Positions 18,965 through 31,000 of a stretch of 64,000 nucleotides of DNA are shown here, one piece after another. The position numbers and the translations under genes are program-made. Under the pieces are notes generated by a model, which saw only the letters and a program-made list of their open reading frames with translations, was not told the DNA's origin and did no database searches. The DNA is taken from the NCBI GenBank assembly GCA_003116975.1, contig BGKB01000044.1, positions 818,940 to 882,939 of the forward strand. Direction: 5' to 3'. Position 1 is the first letter of the stretch. Every line of letters starts with the position of its first letter. Source of the DNA: Aurantiochytrium sp. KH105. Taxonomy: Eukaryota; Sar; Bigyra; Thraustochytrida; Thraustochytriidae.

Positions 18965-20821
18965 ATGAGCGTCGCGGCGCGCTCGTGCACGCGGGGCGTG
19001 GTGAGGACGCTGCTCCTGGCCGCCGTCGGCTGCAACTTGCTGTACTTTTTGCTGGTCCACGTTCTCATCCTCGAGCCGCAGGCCGCCGGCGAGGACTCGA
19101 GCGTGGCGCGCTCGGTAGCGATCGACCGAGGGGCACCAAGCTCGACGGGGAGTGCAGCGGAGGCGGGGGCGTCGCTGATAAATCCAGCATCAGCAGCGGA
19201 CGAAGGACACCGTGCAGTTGGAGATGAAGAGGAGCTTGGCTTGCGATCAAGTCCTGGCAACAATAATGTAGAGGCGGTCCACTTCACACACGTTTTCAAC
19301 TCTTTCAACGTCAGCCCCGGCTCTAAGCTCAGCAAGGAGCATGATCTTGTGCGTCTCTCTTGGCAGCTCGCGGCCGAATTCGCGTTGCAAGAGGCGGGAA
19401 TCCGCGTCGAGTTTATCAATGCCGTTCTCTCTGAGGACCGAGGATCAGGGCCGGCCTTCGCGCGCGAAATCGATCTAAAGGACGTGGTCATCGATCCCTT
19501 TAACCATCACAAACTGCCGGTGGTTGGCGAAATATTTCGCGTCGGAAGAGATCATGGCACGGGAAAGCACCTGATTTACACCAATGCGGACATTGGGGTG
19601 CATCAAGACTTTTATGTGCAAGCCTGGAAACTGGCGCACTTGGACGGCGTCAGCATCCAGGACGAATTGCTTGCGGAGACCTTTGAGCTGCTTCTGTTTT
19701 GTCTTTCCTTTGATGAGACGGGGGGCGCGCACATTACCACTCCCCTGCTCTGCCAGAATGACGCGCGTGTCTACTACAAGCTGCACGGCGGGGATATTGA
19801 CCTGATCCCTCTTGCCATGCAGGATCTCGCTCACCTCTATGTGCAAAATCGCACAAGGCAAGCGCTCGCTTCTCGCCAGTCGTCTCCACCGTCCGCCGCA
19901 ACGCTTCGCAGCTGGTTTGAGGATGCCGGGGGCCAAGGTAATCCACCGCAGAGCACGGAGGAAGCGCTTCAATTTCAGGCGGGTCGTCACGAGCGGCCAG
20001 CAAACGCGCCGTATCGTCCCTCTGCTTTTACCATCACCCGCATGGACCTCCGTATTGATGAGAATAAGCTCGAGGTCAATCGAGAGTCCCTGGAATACAT
20101 GCTTGCCACAGCCAAAGCTTCGCCCCACCCTGGTAATGATTGCTTCATTCTTCCGCGAACCATGGTTCCTGACATGCTCGCGCAATCGCGGCATCCTCTA
20201 TCATGGCGGCCTTGGGGCATGTGGATTCCATGGAGCTTTGAGTGGGAGCTGTCCTCGGAACATCTGACGTGGCGCCGGTTCGAGGGCACGGAAAGACGGA
20301 GTTACACCTTCCATCTTGGTGTTTCGGGCCGCGTCGCAAATAAGTGGATCGAACTCTGGAACCAGCGACCAATGTTTATTCTGGGCCTCGCTGCCAGCTG
20401 GAATGAGGTCACGGGCGATCGATTTGTAGAGTCTTTTCACACGCCAAAGTACTGCTCGCACGAAGCTGCATACCGTCATTTTGCCTTTTGCAATGCAGCG
20501 CCTGCGCACATGCGCTATTGTCAAGGTAACGTGCGATACGGGTGCTCTGAGTTCAATCACCCACACTTGCGCGATCCCTATAACTACAGTCTCATGTGCG
20601 ACCGTCTTTTGCGGCGTGCGCTCGCTTCCAAGTCGCAGCCTCTTGTGCCTCCTTTTTGTTCTTTCTGTGCCAAACTCATGAAGGCGCATGGCGGCTACAC
20701 AGCTTCTCGAATCCAGCTCATTGACAAAAAATGCGCCCCGGATCTTCGCATCAAGCAATGTTTTCCTAGCAAATGCGAATTCACGCCCAGCAGCCAGCAG
20801 CTGCAGCTCGTCGCCTCCTAA
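18965..20821 (+). CDS. Putative type II membrane glycosyltransferase-like protein
   Basis: This 618-residue protein starts with a short cytosolic basic stretch (ARSCTRGVVR) and one hydrophobic signal-anchor (about 12-36, LLLAAVGCNLLYFLLVHVLIL), the layout of Golgi type II enzymes. The lumenal part has an N-terminal HFTHVFNSFN segment, then LIYTNADIGVHQDFY, a DxD-like pattern for nucleotide-sugar transferases. Later come HPGNDCFILPR and a cysteine-rich C-terminal third (CSHEAAYRHFAFCN, CSFCAKL, KCAPDLRIKQCFPSKC). I do not recognise a CAZy family with certainty, so the transferase call is inference. An in-frame ATG lies 13 codons earlier (18926); I prefer 18965 because it places the anchor in the usual position. 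Confidence 0.6.
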   Translation: MSVAARSCTRGVVRTLLLAAVGCNLLYFLLVHVLILEPQAAGEDSSVARSVAIDRGAPSSTGSAAEAGASLINPASAADEGHRAVGDEEELGLRSSPGNNNVEAVHFTHVFNSFNVSPGSKLSKEHDLVRLSWQLAAEFALQEAGIRVEFINAVLSEDRGSGPAFAREIDLKDVVIDPFNHHKLPVVGEIFRVGRDHGTGKHLIYTNADIGVHQDFYVQAWKLAHLDGVSIQDELLAETFELLLFCLSFDETGGAHITTPLLCQNDARVYYKLHGGDIDLIPLAMQDLAHLYVQNRTRQALASRQSSPPSAATLRSWFEDAGGQGNPPQSTEEALQFQAGRHERPANAPYRPSAFTITRMDLRIDENKLEVNRESLEYMLATAKASPHPGNDCFILPRTMVPDMLAQSRHPLSWRPWGMWIPWSFEWELSSEHLTWRRFEGTERRSYTFHLGVSGRVANKWIELWNQRPMFILGLAASWNEVTGDRFVESFHTPKYCSHEAAYRHFAFCNAAPAHMRYCQGNVRYGCSEFNHPHLRDPYNYSLMCDRLLRRALASKSQPLVPPFCSFCAKLMKAHGGYTASRIQLIDKKCAPDLRIKQCFPSKCEFTPSSQQLQLVAS

Positions 20822-21648
20822 GAAAGATAGATCACTCTTTACCACATAAGCTTGAACATTTCTAAATAATCACCGTCGACAGCCTTCATCGTCAACGCAT
20901 AGATAGCACTGCAGCCACCGAGCACCGGATTCGCCACGAATCGCTAACCCCATTTATGTCTAGGTAACCGACTGACTCGCTGTTGAAGGAGGGCGTGCAT
21001 GCGCCTGCCTGCCATGCCTGCCAACCTGCCAATCTGCAACCTGCCTGTTGCTCTTGGCCAAGGAAGGCACCACGGGCTGCCGCGAGGTCGGCAGCTCGCG
21101 AGAGCTAGCAGCAGCAGCCTGCAGACGTGTGTGCGCGCAACGAGAAGGCGCTGGCGCAAAGCCTTTGCGGTCCCTCTACTTGGAACTTGAGACGTCCGTC
21201 CCGGCGCTTTTATTTGCGGCCCACGCAGCGATGCGCTCGCGCGCTGCAGCAAGACAACGCACCGCAGGCGACGCAACGGTGCGGCTTGCACGGCAAGCTC
21301 CGCCTCATGCAAGCAAGCCTGCCGCGATCATCATCGTCCGCACGTTCAGCCACTGCCAGCTTGCAGTGCTCAAGGTCTGGCGGATGCGCCAGTTTGCGCG
21401 AAGTGAAGAAAGAGTCCTGTGGGGAATGGGAAAGTATGGGCAAAAGCACGCGAGCCGTGCACGCGCTGGTAGTACTGCATCCATTGCGTTACTACTGCGA
21501 CCGAAGCGACTGCGAGCGAGCGAGCGAGCGAGCGGACGCTGCAGCTGGCAGCAGACCTGAAAACGAAGAAAGAAACAAGCCGTCGAACGAACAGGAGAGA
21601 AGCGAGCGGCTCGGAGTCGGCCAAGCAAAGCGCGCACCGACGAGCACG
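20822..21648. other. Promoter/leader region of GMC-1
   Basis: No separate gene is seen. The GMC-1 frame is open from 21127, but the residues before 21649 show no conservation with the paralogues. A (GAGC)n run lies at 21512-21534. Confidence 0.5.
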
Positions 21649-23565
21649 ATGCAGGGCGCCCGACGCGTGGAGAAGATTGCCGGACACCTGCGAGGCGACA
21701 GCGGAGACAACAACGTCGACGAAAAGGCGCGCAGACGCGGACTCCAGGCGCAAGAGACAGCAGGTCTTGTGGACGGAGGGGAGATCCTCGCAGAGTACGA
21801 TTACATTGTCGTCGGCGCCGGATCGGCAGGATGTGTTGTGGCGTCGCGGCTGAGCGAAGACCCCAAGGTGTCCGTGCTCCTGCTCGAAGCAGGCGGAAAC
21901 AACCAGACCTTTTCCGTGCGACACCCGCTAGTCACGTGCGCAACACTGCAGAATTCGCAGTACGATTGGGGCTTTCGCTCGGAGCCGCAACAACGCCAAA
22001 ATGAGCGCGTTTCGTACTGGCCCCGCGGCAAGTGCCTTGGAGGTTCCTCCTCCATCAACTACATGCTCTACGTGCGTTGCGATCCACGGAACTACGACCA
22101 GTACGCCAATGAATTTGGATGCGAGGGTTGGAGCTACAAGGAGGTTCTCCCATTCTTTCGTAAGAGCGAAAATCTTATCACCAGCCAGAAAATGGACCCC
22201 ACGCACCATTCAGACGAATATCGAAGCAGGAAAGGACCCCTCAAGGTCATCGATCTCAGTGACCCGCACTTTGAGTTCCAGACAAAGTACGTGTCCGAAT
22301 GCTTTGTTTCTGCCTGTAACGAGAAAGGAATCCAAGGTCCGCACGACTTCAATAGCGGCAAGCAAGATGGCGCGAACCTTGCGCAGGTTTCTGTGGCCGA
22401 CGGCAAGCGCTCCGACACAGCGTCCATGTTTCTCTTTGAGACAGGCGCGCTCAAACGTCCGAACCTCACCGTCATGACGCACGCTCACGTGCAAAAGCTC
22501 GTGACGCAGGGCGACCTCGTTACGGGTGTCGTCTTCAAAGCTGGCGACCACGACATGAAGACGCTCCAGACGAGTGCCGTACCGTCTCGCTTCGTCGCAG
22601 CGCGAAAAGAGGTTGTCATTTCGGCAGGAGCTGTTGGCACGCCGCAAATTCTCATGCTGAGCGGCATCGGACCGCGCGAGGAACTTGAGCAACTTGGCAT
22701 TCCGTGCATCGCCGACCTTCCTGTCGGCCGCAACATGTCGGACCATCTCATGTGTCCCCTTCCGTACGCTGTCAAGGATCATGCGCCGGGCTTTTCCGGT
22801 TCGTTCATGGAGATTGCGCGGGGCTTCTGGGACTATTACGTTAAAGGCCAGGGCATCTTTGCATTCCCTTTCATTACGGCAATGGCCTTTTTCCGTTCGG
22901 GAATCAGACCCGAGGAGGACGGAAATGACCTGCAGATTCACTTTACGCCGTACACGATGGATGACCACGAGCTTCTCAAGCGTAATTTCGGTACCGACAT
23001 CACGCATCCTCGCTTTCAGGACGAGTTGCCTCCCAAGCGCGTCATGTTTATCCCGTCTTTGGTGCGGCCCAAGAGCAAGGGCTCTGTGACGCTGCGGAGT
23101 GCGTGCCCCTTTGATGCGCCTCGGATCGAGCCCAATTACTTTGAGCACGAGGACGACATGGAAATGTTTTTGCACTGCTACCGCAAATGCATGGAGATTG
23201 CGGAAACCTCAGAAGCCTTCAAGGACGTTCTCGGCGAACGCATCGTCAACGCATACTCGGAATACGACCCAAACTCTGACGAGTATATCCGAGAAGAGTT
23301 GCGCGAAACATCCGTCACCATTTATCATCCTGTGGGCACCGCCAAAATGGGTCGCGTTGAAGATCCCACCACGGTCGTCGACGCCAAGACGCTCAAGGTC
23401 AAGGGCTTCCTCAATCTCCGCGTTGCAGATGCAAGCATCTTTCCAGAGGTCCCTTCCGGGAATACCAACGCGCCCGCCATTATGGTTGGTGAGCGCGTGG
23501 CACACATGATTGCCTCCCCCTCTTCCTCGTCGTCGTCGTCGTCCTCTTCTTCCAGCACTCCTTAG
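21649..23565 (+). CDS. GMC oxidoreductase 1, PTS2-bearing
   Basis: This 638-residue FAD enzyme belongs to the glucose-methanol-choline family. Members oxidise an alcohol group and pass electrons to O2 or another acceptor; the substrate here is unknown. Residues 6-14 (RVEKIAGHL) fit the peroxisomal PTS2 consensus R-[LVI]-x5-[HQ]-[LA]. The FAD Rossmann motif YIVVGAGSAGCVVASRL begins near residue 50, followed by the GMC signature WPRGKCLGGSSSINYMLYVR. The second GMC signature is GTPQILMLSGIGP. The catalytic pair is H560 (YHPVGTAKMG) and N607 (SGNTNAP). The C-terminus ends in a Ser run and TP, with no PTS1. The ATG at 21649 is where similarity to the other paralogues starts. It is closest to GMC-3 (shared GGEILAEYDYIV). 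It is separated from the other five genes by about 10.7 kb containing four unrelated genes. Confidence 0.88.
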   Translation: MQGARRVEKIAGHLRGDSGDNNVDEKARRRGLQAQETAGLVDGGEILAEYDYIVVGAGSAGCVVASRLSEDPKVSVLLLEAGGNNQTFSVRHPLVTCATLQNSQYDWGFRSEPQQRQNERVSYWPRGKCLGGSSSINYMLYVRCDPRNYDQYANEFGCEGWSYKEVLPFFRKSENLITSQKMDPTHHSDEYRSRKGPLKVIDLSDPHFEFQTKYVSECFVSACNEKGIQGPHDFNSGKQDGANLAQVSVADGKRSDTASMFLFETGALKRPNLTVMTHAHVQKLVTQGDLVTGVVFKAGDHDMKTLQTSAVPSRFVAARKEVVISAGAVGTPQILMLSGIGPREELEQLGIPCIADLPVGRNMSDHLMCPLPYAVKDHAPGFSGSFMEIARGFWDYYVKGQGIFAFPFITAMAFFRSGIRPEEDGNDLQIHFTPYTMDDHELLKRNFGTDITHPRFQDELPPKRVMFIPSLVRPKSKGSVTLRSACPFDAPRIEPNYFEHEDDMEMFLHCYRKCMEIAETSEAFKDVLGERIVNAYSEYDPNSDEYIREELRETSVTIYHPVGTAKMGRVEDPTTVVDAKTLKVKGFLNLRVADASIFPEVPSGNTNAPAIMVGERVAHMIASPSSSSSSSSSSSSTP

Positions 23566-23815
23566 AAAGAGTAGCGCATGCAGCAAATAATAATATAAAA
23601 TCAGCGCTAAAGCGCACTTCAGAGGGGGAAATGTTGGACATTCTCCATCTTCATCGATGGACAAATCAAGTGACTGTGCCAAATCCGCTGCAATTGCTGT
23701 CAAGATCTTGTACGTTTAATAAAATTTATACTCCCATTTCATGAGCAGAAAGAAATCAGGGCGCGCCCCGGCATACATAGGCCTAACGATCGTGGACAAA
23801 CGCACCTTTGATATT

Positions 23816-24466
23816 TTACAATTTGTACGTCACCATCGTGGAGACACGAAATGGAACCATTGCTTCATTGTCTGCATAATACTCGCCTCGAAAGTCTGAG
23901 AGCGTCAGCTCGGCCCGCACGGAAGAGAATTTGAGCTCAACGCATCGCTTCTCGGCCTTATTCCACTTGTTTACAGAAACCTCCTTGCGGACAATTTTTG
24001 GCCACTTTGCGTTCGGCCTGGGCGTGGGTGCAATGACGTGAGCATCAGGCTTGGCTGCCACCAGCAAGGTTGCGGCCTCGTGCAACACGATGTCACGCAC
24101 CAGCTCAAAGCAAGGCGTCTCAGGCTCTTGCACGAGCTCAGCCGACCCAGCGCCCGCCGTCGCCGTCAACCAGTCGACTTCTGATAGGCACAGGGACACG
24201 GGAAGGAGAGCTCGGCGCGTTGCTCCTTCGAGCTCGCGCTCGCGGGCCTCTTCGTCGTGGATCTCTCGCCTCGCCTCGCCTCCTGCGCCGTCGCCCGCGG
24301 CCGGCGCCTCGCGGCCGCCCTTGCGTCTTTTGCGCCGGTGCGCTTCGCCGCCTCCATCGGGCTTGTTCGACGGCTTCGGGGCCGCCACCACCTGCACGCC
24401 CGCCGCCTCGGGTCGGGGCTTGCCCGTCGCGACGCGCACGGCCGCGTGGAACCTGAAGACGGGCAT
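23816..24466 (-). CDS. Hypothetical protein
   Basis: This 216-residue product is unrecognised. The N-terminal half is low-complexity and charged (RRKRRKGGREAP and EIHDEEARERELEGA stretches). The C-terminal half (about 90-216) looks ordered, with LPVSLCLSEVDWLTATAG, CFELVRDIVLHEAATLLVA and a final KFSSVRAELTLSDFRGEYY. The start at ATG 24466 is a guess; the frame is open to 24571. It converges with GMC-1 over 250 bases. Confidence 0.45.
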   Translation of the reverse strand: MPVFRFHAAVRVATGKPRPEAAGVQVVAAPKPSNKPDGGGEAHRRKRRKGGREAPAAGDGAGGEARREIHDEEARERELEGATRRALLPVSLCLSEVDWLTATAGAGSAELVQEPETPCFELVRDIVLHEAATLLVAAKPDAHVIAPTPRPNAKWPKIVRKEVSVNKWNKAEKRCVELKFSSVRAELTLSDFRGEYYADNEAMVPFRVSTMVTYKL

Positions 24467-25077
24467 TGATTGTATTGCGTTCGCGTTCTGCGCGCTGCCA
24501 GCAACTCGCCGCCTGGCCTGTCCAGTAAGCCGGAGCGACGGCAGCACCTGCTCATGGCGGCCTGCCTCCAACGACGCGCCGACGAGCGCGCCAGGTCGCC
24601 TCGCCTCCGCCTTGCGACGGCAACGCTTCTCGCGAGAACGAGATCATGCGGCAGCCCTTTACGCATTTGTTTGTGGCATGCCTTGATCTGTCTCGCTCTC
24701 GGTCTTGCATGTCCATCCCAGGAGCTCGGGCTAGCCGTTACGGTGACCCACGCCCGGTGACTCGGAACGTGAATGACAGACAGAGCTTGAAGGGGAGGCG
24801 AGCTCGGGCTTGTTCACCTTCACAGTCTGTTGTAGCAGTGCAGTGTCGCTGCCTCGAAGCAGGCGTCGCGACGCTCGTTCGCGCTGGGCTCGCGGTTTAG
24901 CCAGTAGCTAGCTAAACGACAAGCACAAACGGAGGGCATAGAGGCTCTGTGCGAAGTCGCAGCGTGGCCCGACGCATCCGCAAGAGAGCCCAAACGAAAC
25001 TGGGCTAGGTTTGATTTTGCTCGGACGCTAAAAAACCCAAAAAAACATACCAAACGCGAGTCGCAAGCGCAAAGACC
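24467..25077. other. Divergent region upstream of the Tudor-repeat gene
   Basis: Nothing gene-like is seen. The last 60 bases before 25078 are A-rich (CTAAAAAACCCAAAAAAACA), consistent with an unstructured 5' leader. Confidence 0.45.
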
Positions 25078-28000
25078 ATGGGCGACGGCAAAGCAGACTC
25101 CGAGTTTGCGCGCATGGCCAAAGAATTCCGTGCTGCAGCAGGCCCTGACGAAGACGCAGACGGCGGAGGACAGGATAACAATGGCACCTTCGTGCTTGGC
25201 GCCAGAGTCGAAGCCAAGGTCGACGGCTGGAGCACATTCTACAAAGGCGTTATTGTTCGTGTGAACAAGGATGGCACTTTTGCTGTCGACTTTGACGATG
25301 GTGAGAGCATCAATGTAGTCCAAGCAGGGCAGATGCATGTTCTTGCTTGCGAGAATAAAGTCAAACCCGGACAGCGTGTTCGCGTATCCCTAGCCGTTTG
25401 GAATGGCCAGGCTTTCGAAGGAATCGTAAAGGCTGTCAAAGGCCCAGGCGCATGCGAGATCCACTTTGACGATGGCGAAAAAGTCGAATATGTTCCAATA
25501 GACTTTGTACAGCCTTTGCAGGAAACTAGCAAAGGCGGAAAAGGATCTCCGTCCTCTAGCAAATTTGCCCGAGGTGACAAAGTCTCTGCTCAGCTCGATG
25601 GATGGGATCAGGAGTACGAAGGCATTGTTGACGGGTGCTCAGGCCCAGGCGTTTACAAGGTCCTCTTTGATGACGGCGAGATCGTTGACACAGTTGCCGA
25701 GGCTCAACTCAAAGAAGTAAAAACGTTCCAGACATTTTCACCAGAGGACCGCATTGAGGCAAAACTTGCAGGCTGGGACAAATTTTACGGCGGAAGAGTC
25801 GTTGCTGCGGTGGGCCGCAGCGGTTACGAGTGCCACTTTGACGATGGAGAGCACGTCCCCCTGGTCCCAAGCGATCTCTTGCGCAAAGCGCGCCCAAAGC
25901 TCTTTCCTTCCGGGACCCGCGTTTTAGCAAAGATTCCTGCATGGAAAGAAGCGTATCCGGGGACTATTCAATCTGCCAATCTCAATGGCACGTATCAAAT
26001 CCTCTTTGACGATGGCGAGTGCCAGGACTCAGTACTTCATGAGGATGTCGAAAAACTCCCCCAAGATGGTACGACGCAGCAGGAAGAGCAAGAGAAGCAG
26101 GGGGGGCAAACCGAGAACCAGCCTGTGTCGGCCTCAGAGCCAGCTTCCGCCAAGTTTGCTGTGAATCAGTGCATCGAAGCGAAGATTCCCGAGTGGTCCC
26201 AATTCTATACAGGGACGATCGTGGGCGCAAATTCGGATGGAACTTATTGTGTCAGCTTCGAAGATGGTGAGATGGTCCCTGCGCTGGAAGCAAAGTACAT
26301 GCGACCAGTTGAATCATCGACAAAATGGCACAAGGGATCCCGTGTCGAAGTACAGATTCCTGAATGGGATCAGCACTATCCTGGAACCGTAGAGAAGGCG
26401 AATGAAGATGGTACCTATCATGTTGTCTTTGATGACGGGGACGTCGTCAAGAATGCAAAGTCAACCCAGATGCGAGCGCCTGCTCAACAGGTCGAGAAAC
26501 CCGCAAAGAAACCAGAGTCAGCTTGGAAGGTGGGAGCTCGTGTCGAAGTGCAAATTCCAGAATGGGATCAGCATTATCCTGGGACTGTGAAAAAAGTGAA
26601 TGCAGACGGTACTTATCATGTTGTCTTTGACGACGGCGACGTCGTCAAGAGTGCAAAATCAGATCAGATGCGAGCACCTGCTCAACAAGTCGAGAAACCT
26701 GCAACGAAATCAGAACAACTGGAATCAGAATGGAAGGTGGGAGCTCGTGTCGAAGTGCAAATTCCAGAATGGGATCAGCATTATCCTGGGACAGTGAAAA
26801 AAGTGAACGCAGACGGTACTTATCATGTTGTCTTTGACGACGGGGACGTTGTGGAGCATGCCAAGCCAGCCCAGATGCGAGCACCTGCTCAACAGGTCGA
26901 GAAACCCGCAAAGAAACCAGAGTCAGCTTGGAAGGTGGGAGCTCGTGTCGAGGTGCAAATTCCAGAATGGGATCAGCATTATCCTGGGACTGTGAAAAAA
27001 GTGAATGCAGACGGTACTTATCATGTTGTCTTTGACGACGGCGACGTCGTCAAGAGTGCAAAACCAGATCAGATGCGAGCACCTGCTCAGCAAGCCGAGA
27101 AACCTGCAACGAAATCAGAACAACTGGAATCAGAATGGACGGTGGGAGCTCGTGTCGGAGTGCAACTTCCAGAATGGGATCAGCAATACCCAGGTACGAT
27201 CAAGACAGCTCACGACGACGGCACTTTCCACGTCGTCTTTGATGATGGTGACGTTGTGGAGCATGCCAAGCCAGAACAGATGAGGGCACTTGCTCAGCAA
27301 GCAGCCAAGTCCGCAAAGAAACCAGAGACGACTTGGAAGGTGGGAGCTCGTGTCGAGGTGCAAATTCCAGAATGGGATCAGCATTACCCAGGCACGATCA
27401 AGACAGCTCATGACGATGGCACTTTCCACGTCGTCTTTGATGATGGTGACGTTGTGGAGCATGCCAAGCCAGAACAAATGAAGACGCCGTCCGTCGATGT
27501 CAACTCTACTTCGGAGCGCGAGGTTTTCGAGGTACATCTTGGCGATCGTGTGCAAGCCAAGCTGGATACATGGAAACGCGCGTACAAGGGCGTGGTGACG
27601 GCGATCGGATCCGCACACACGATGACAATCAACTTTGACGATGGTGAAATTGCCCGGGACGTTGATAAGGGGAAGATTATCGAGGTATTGTCAACAGCGC
27701 TCAACGCATACAAGAAGGGCGATCGCGTGATAGGCCATCTGCCCGGATGGGCCCAGCCTTATCACGGAGAAGTCCAAAAGATTGCAGGCAGAGGCTCTTG
27801 CACTGTCAAATTTGAGGATGGGGAGATCATTGATTTTTTTCCATGTGAATTAATGCACCCGGATCTGGCTGCACAGTCATCAGTGAAGGCCGAGTCTGCT
27901 TCACCTGAAGTCGAAATGGCAACAGCAAGCGCAAATGCCGAGCAGCAGATGAAAGTTTCGAACCCGACACCTGCCACAGGTACCGACATGTCGTCCTCAG

Positions 28001-31000
28001 CCGAACAGGAAATGGCGTCAACGAGCAATCCCACCAATGATTTTGAGAGCCCCGACATTCCTATTTCGTGCGGAGACGAGTCCATGGCGCCTAGCCAGTC
28101 TGGAGAGGCTGAGCATAATGCTTGCACGAAAGAAGTCGTTTCTCGTGGCCACACAATTGAGATCACGCCCGAGGTGGCATCTTTAAACAAGGGAAAAGTC
28201 AAGGCCAAGCCAGAGATCAGTGTTGTTGAAGAATTGAAGACGGATGAAAGTGCCGCATATGAGCTCGAGCCCAGTGAAAACAAGGTCCAGGTGTTTCTTT
28301 GCATGCTTCGAGGCACTGTGAGTCGTAAGATGCGACAAAAAGACGGCAGCATTGACCCAGAACGCGTTTTGCGGATTTTTCGAAAACACTCGCAACGGAG
28401 AGACGATGCCATCGATCTTGCTGGCTTTAGACGCGGGATAGAGGCCTTGCGCATCAATAGTGCGTCTGATCGTCTGCTACGTTCCGTCTTGCTTCGTGTC
28501 GACAATGCATTTCTCAAGCAGGAGACGGTCTCCTTCGATGCGTTACGCAATTACTTTTTGTTTCAGACTCCAACCCCGGATTCCTTGGAAGGAAGGATCC
28601 GTGCATTGATTGGAAGGGGCGCTGACCTCGCTCGAGCGTTTCGCAAATTTGACCTCGATGGTTCCGGCAAGGTGAGCGCGACCGAGCTATGTCGCGTCTT
28701 CAGCGAGGCCAGTGGCGGGGATGGTCTAAGTTTGGAGGCAGCACATTCCATTATCGCGCAATTCGATGCCGATGGTGATCGGGAGCTCGACGAATCCGAG
28801 TTCATGCGATTCGCAATGCCGGACTTTGGAATTGTTGTAAACACCCCGCTGGGAGAGTTTTTTGCGCCCATCGACCCTTGCGCAACCATTGCAAGTCTTA
28901 GGACCGATCTTCCGAAACGAGCTGGACTCGTGCTTGGGCCTGAGATTCGCGAACACTTTGGGGGGCGAAGCGTGCGACTGGCAAGAGATGGCGGGACACA
29001 AGTTCTTGAGCCCCCGCATGTCAAGTCCGCCATGCTTTGCGCCGAAGTCCTGCAACACGAAGAGAAAATCTGGCTCTTGCCACACGCAAGGGGGCGCCAG
29101 TCTCTTACGCAGAAACGTCATTCGAATGTCAGTAGACGTAGCATGTCCTCGTCTGCCTCTGCGAAGTCTCTCGACGCGAGAGACCGTGAAGTCAGCATCG
29201 CGCGCCAGCGACTCGAGCAAATGTTTGCGTTTTTGGAGATCCCCACGGATGGGAAGATAAAGCAAGATGCTCTTGTGAAGGCCGTGCGAGGCAAACCGCA
29301 AATTCGCAAATTGCTCTCAGGGTCTGCCCTTCTTGCTCCCCTGCGAGAACACCCGGCCAAGGTTTTTGCCTCCATGGGCAAAGAAGCCGTCAGCTGCTCC
29401 GCCTTGGTGCGTTTTCTCATACCTCAAAAAAGGGTGAACGCAGCTGAGTCTTCCGAGAGAGATTCCATTTCTGCTACGACAGTAGCAGCAACTGCTGCTT
29501 TGAAGAAGAGGGCGACCGCAGGCGTTGCAGGCTCCAAAAATAAGAAGAAGGAGAACCAGTGGGCAAACTTGAAGAAGCAAGCGGCCGTGGCGCGAGAGTT
29601 TGTTGCTCGATACAAAGACACCGGGGCCCAGGAGCTCGCCGCTCATTTCGAGGAGACCTTGGGCGCTGAAACAGTGGCAGCTCTGAGTCAAGACGCCCGC
29701 GCACGACTGTGGGAACCGCGAGAGGCGCCAATCGACATGCGTATCGATCCGAATATTTGCGTTAACGAGGCTGGTGAGCGCCTTTATGGCCAAAGCCCCA
29801 CTGAAACCCAGCAATGGGTTAATGCACTTTCGAGTGACAAGTGGTTGGGCCTGCAAAGTGACATGAAAACTAGCAGGAATAAAAAAGGGGGTCTCGCCAT
29901 GTGCGAAGCCTACTCGAGAGCTGCGGACTTGCCCACCGACCCTTCAACGTGGAATGCGCACGACGTGCGACAGTGGGTGCAGCGCAAGCTCGAGTTGCCC
30001 TCCCTTGCAAGCACATTTGAGACACTCACGGGTAAGCATCTTTTGGCCATCCTCGAGGAAGAAGAGCTTCCAGAGGGCATCACAGGAAATCTGCATCGGC
30101 GCAAAATTCTTGCCCATCTCGATCAACTGCGCGAGATTTATCACATTCTAAGATCACGTCGCAATCCACGAGCGCTCTCTCAGGATCTTCCCGAGTGGTG
30201 CGTTGCAGATGTTCTTGAATGGCTGTCTCAAAGCCTTGCAGCGCCGCGAGAGGTGCAGCGAGCGTTTCGAGCCCGATCCATCGATGGCTGTCTCTTGGCC
30301 AGTCTAAGTGCACAGGAACTCGTCACGGAAGTAGGGCTTGATAAGGGCTGGGCTGCCAAAGTGCACGGAGCTGTCGAGGCGCTTGGGCCCTTTGGCTTGC
30401 ATGAACGTGCGAAATCTTCACATGCCAAAATCATTTCTTCCGAACGCTCCCCAATGATGCCAGGTGTCGACGATTTCGTGCATGGGGATATCGAAGAAGC
30501 AATGGAACAGGAAGAGCAACAGCAGCGGCGGCGTCAACAGGGCGTCGCTCGAGGGTCCGGACGAATTGCGGTCAATGCATTACGCGAAGATCGAGAGCTC
30601 CCCCAGCTTCAAGAAGAAGCACGGGACCGTTTGGAAGAACTAGTTGAAAGAATGTCGCCCAAGAAGGCAAGAGCGACCGCATCACGGTCACAATGTGAAG
30701 TGTTTGGCGGTGGCGCGAGTGGTCGCGCCTGTCTGAAGAGCATTGAGGCAGCGCTGTTTTCAGGCGGTCGAAAGACCGCTGAAGCCACGGTCGAGTCTTG
30801 GTTCAGTGAACGAGACTCCCTTTCGTTTGATGGATTTTCAAGCTGCCTAAAGGAGCTATTTTGTTCATCGTCATCGCTCCCCCGTGGACCGATCGATCGC
30901 CTTTGGACCGATGTCCTGGGTCTCGGATCGAAGGGTCGGCTTTTCGCGCACGTCGCGCGGCGTGTCCTTGTGCTTGGGCATGCTGCGCAAACTCCTGATG

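Noticed and set aside
26491..27484. Reading the 405-bp repeat array as a CRISPR-like or satellite array
   Set aside because: The repeats are in frame within one long coding sequence and each encodes a complete Tudor-like unit.
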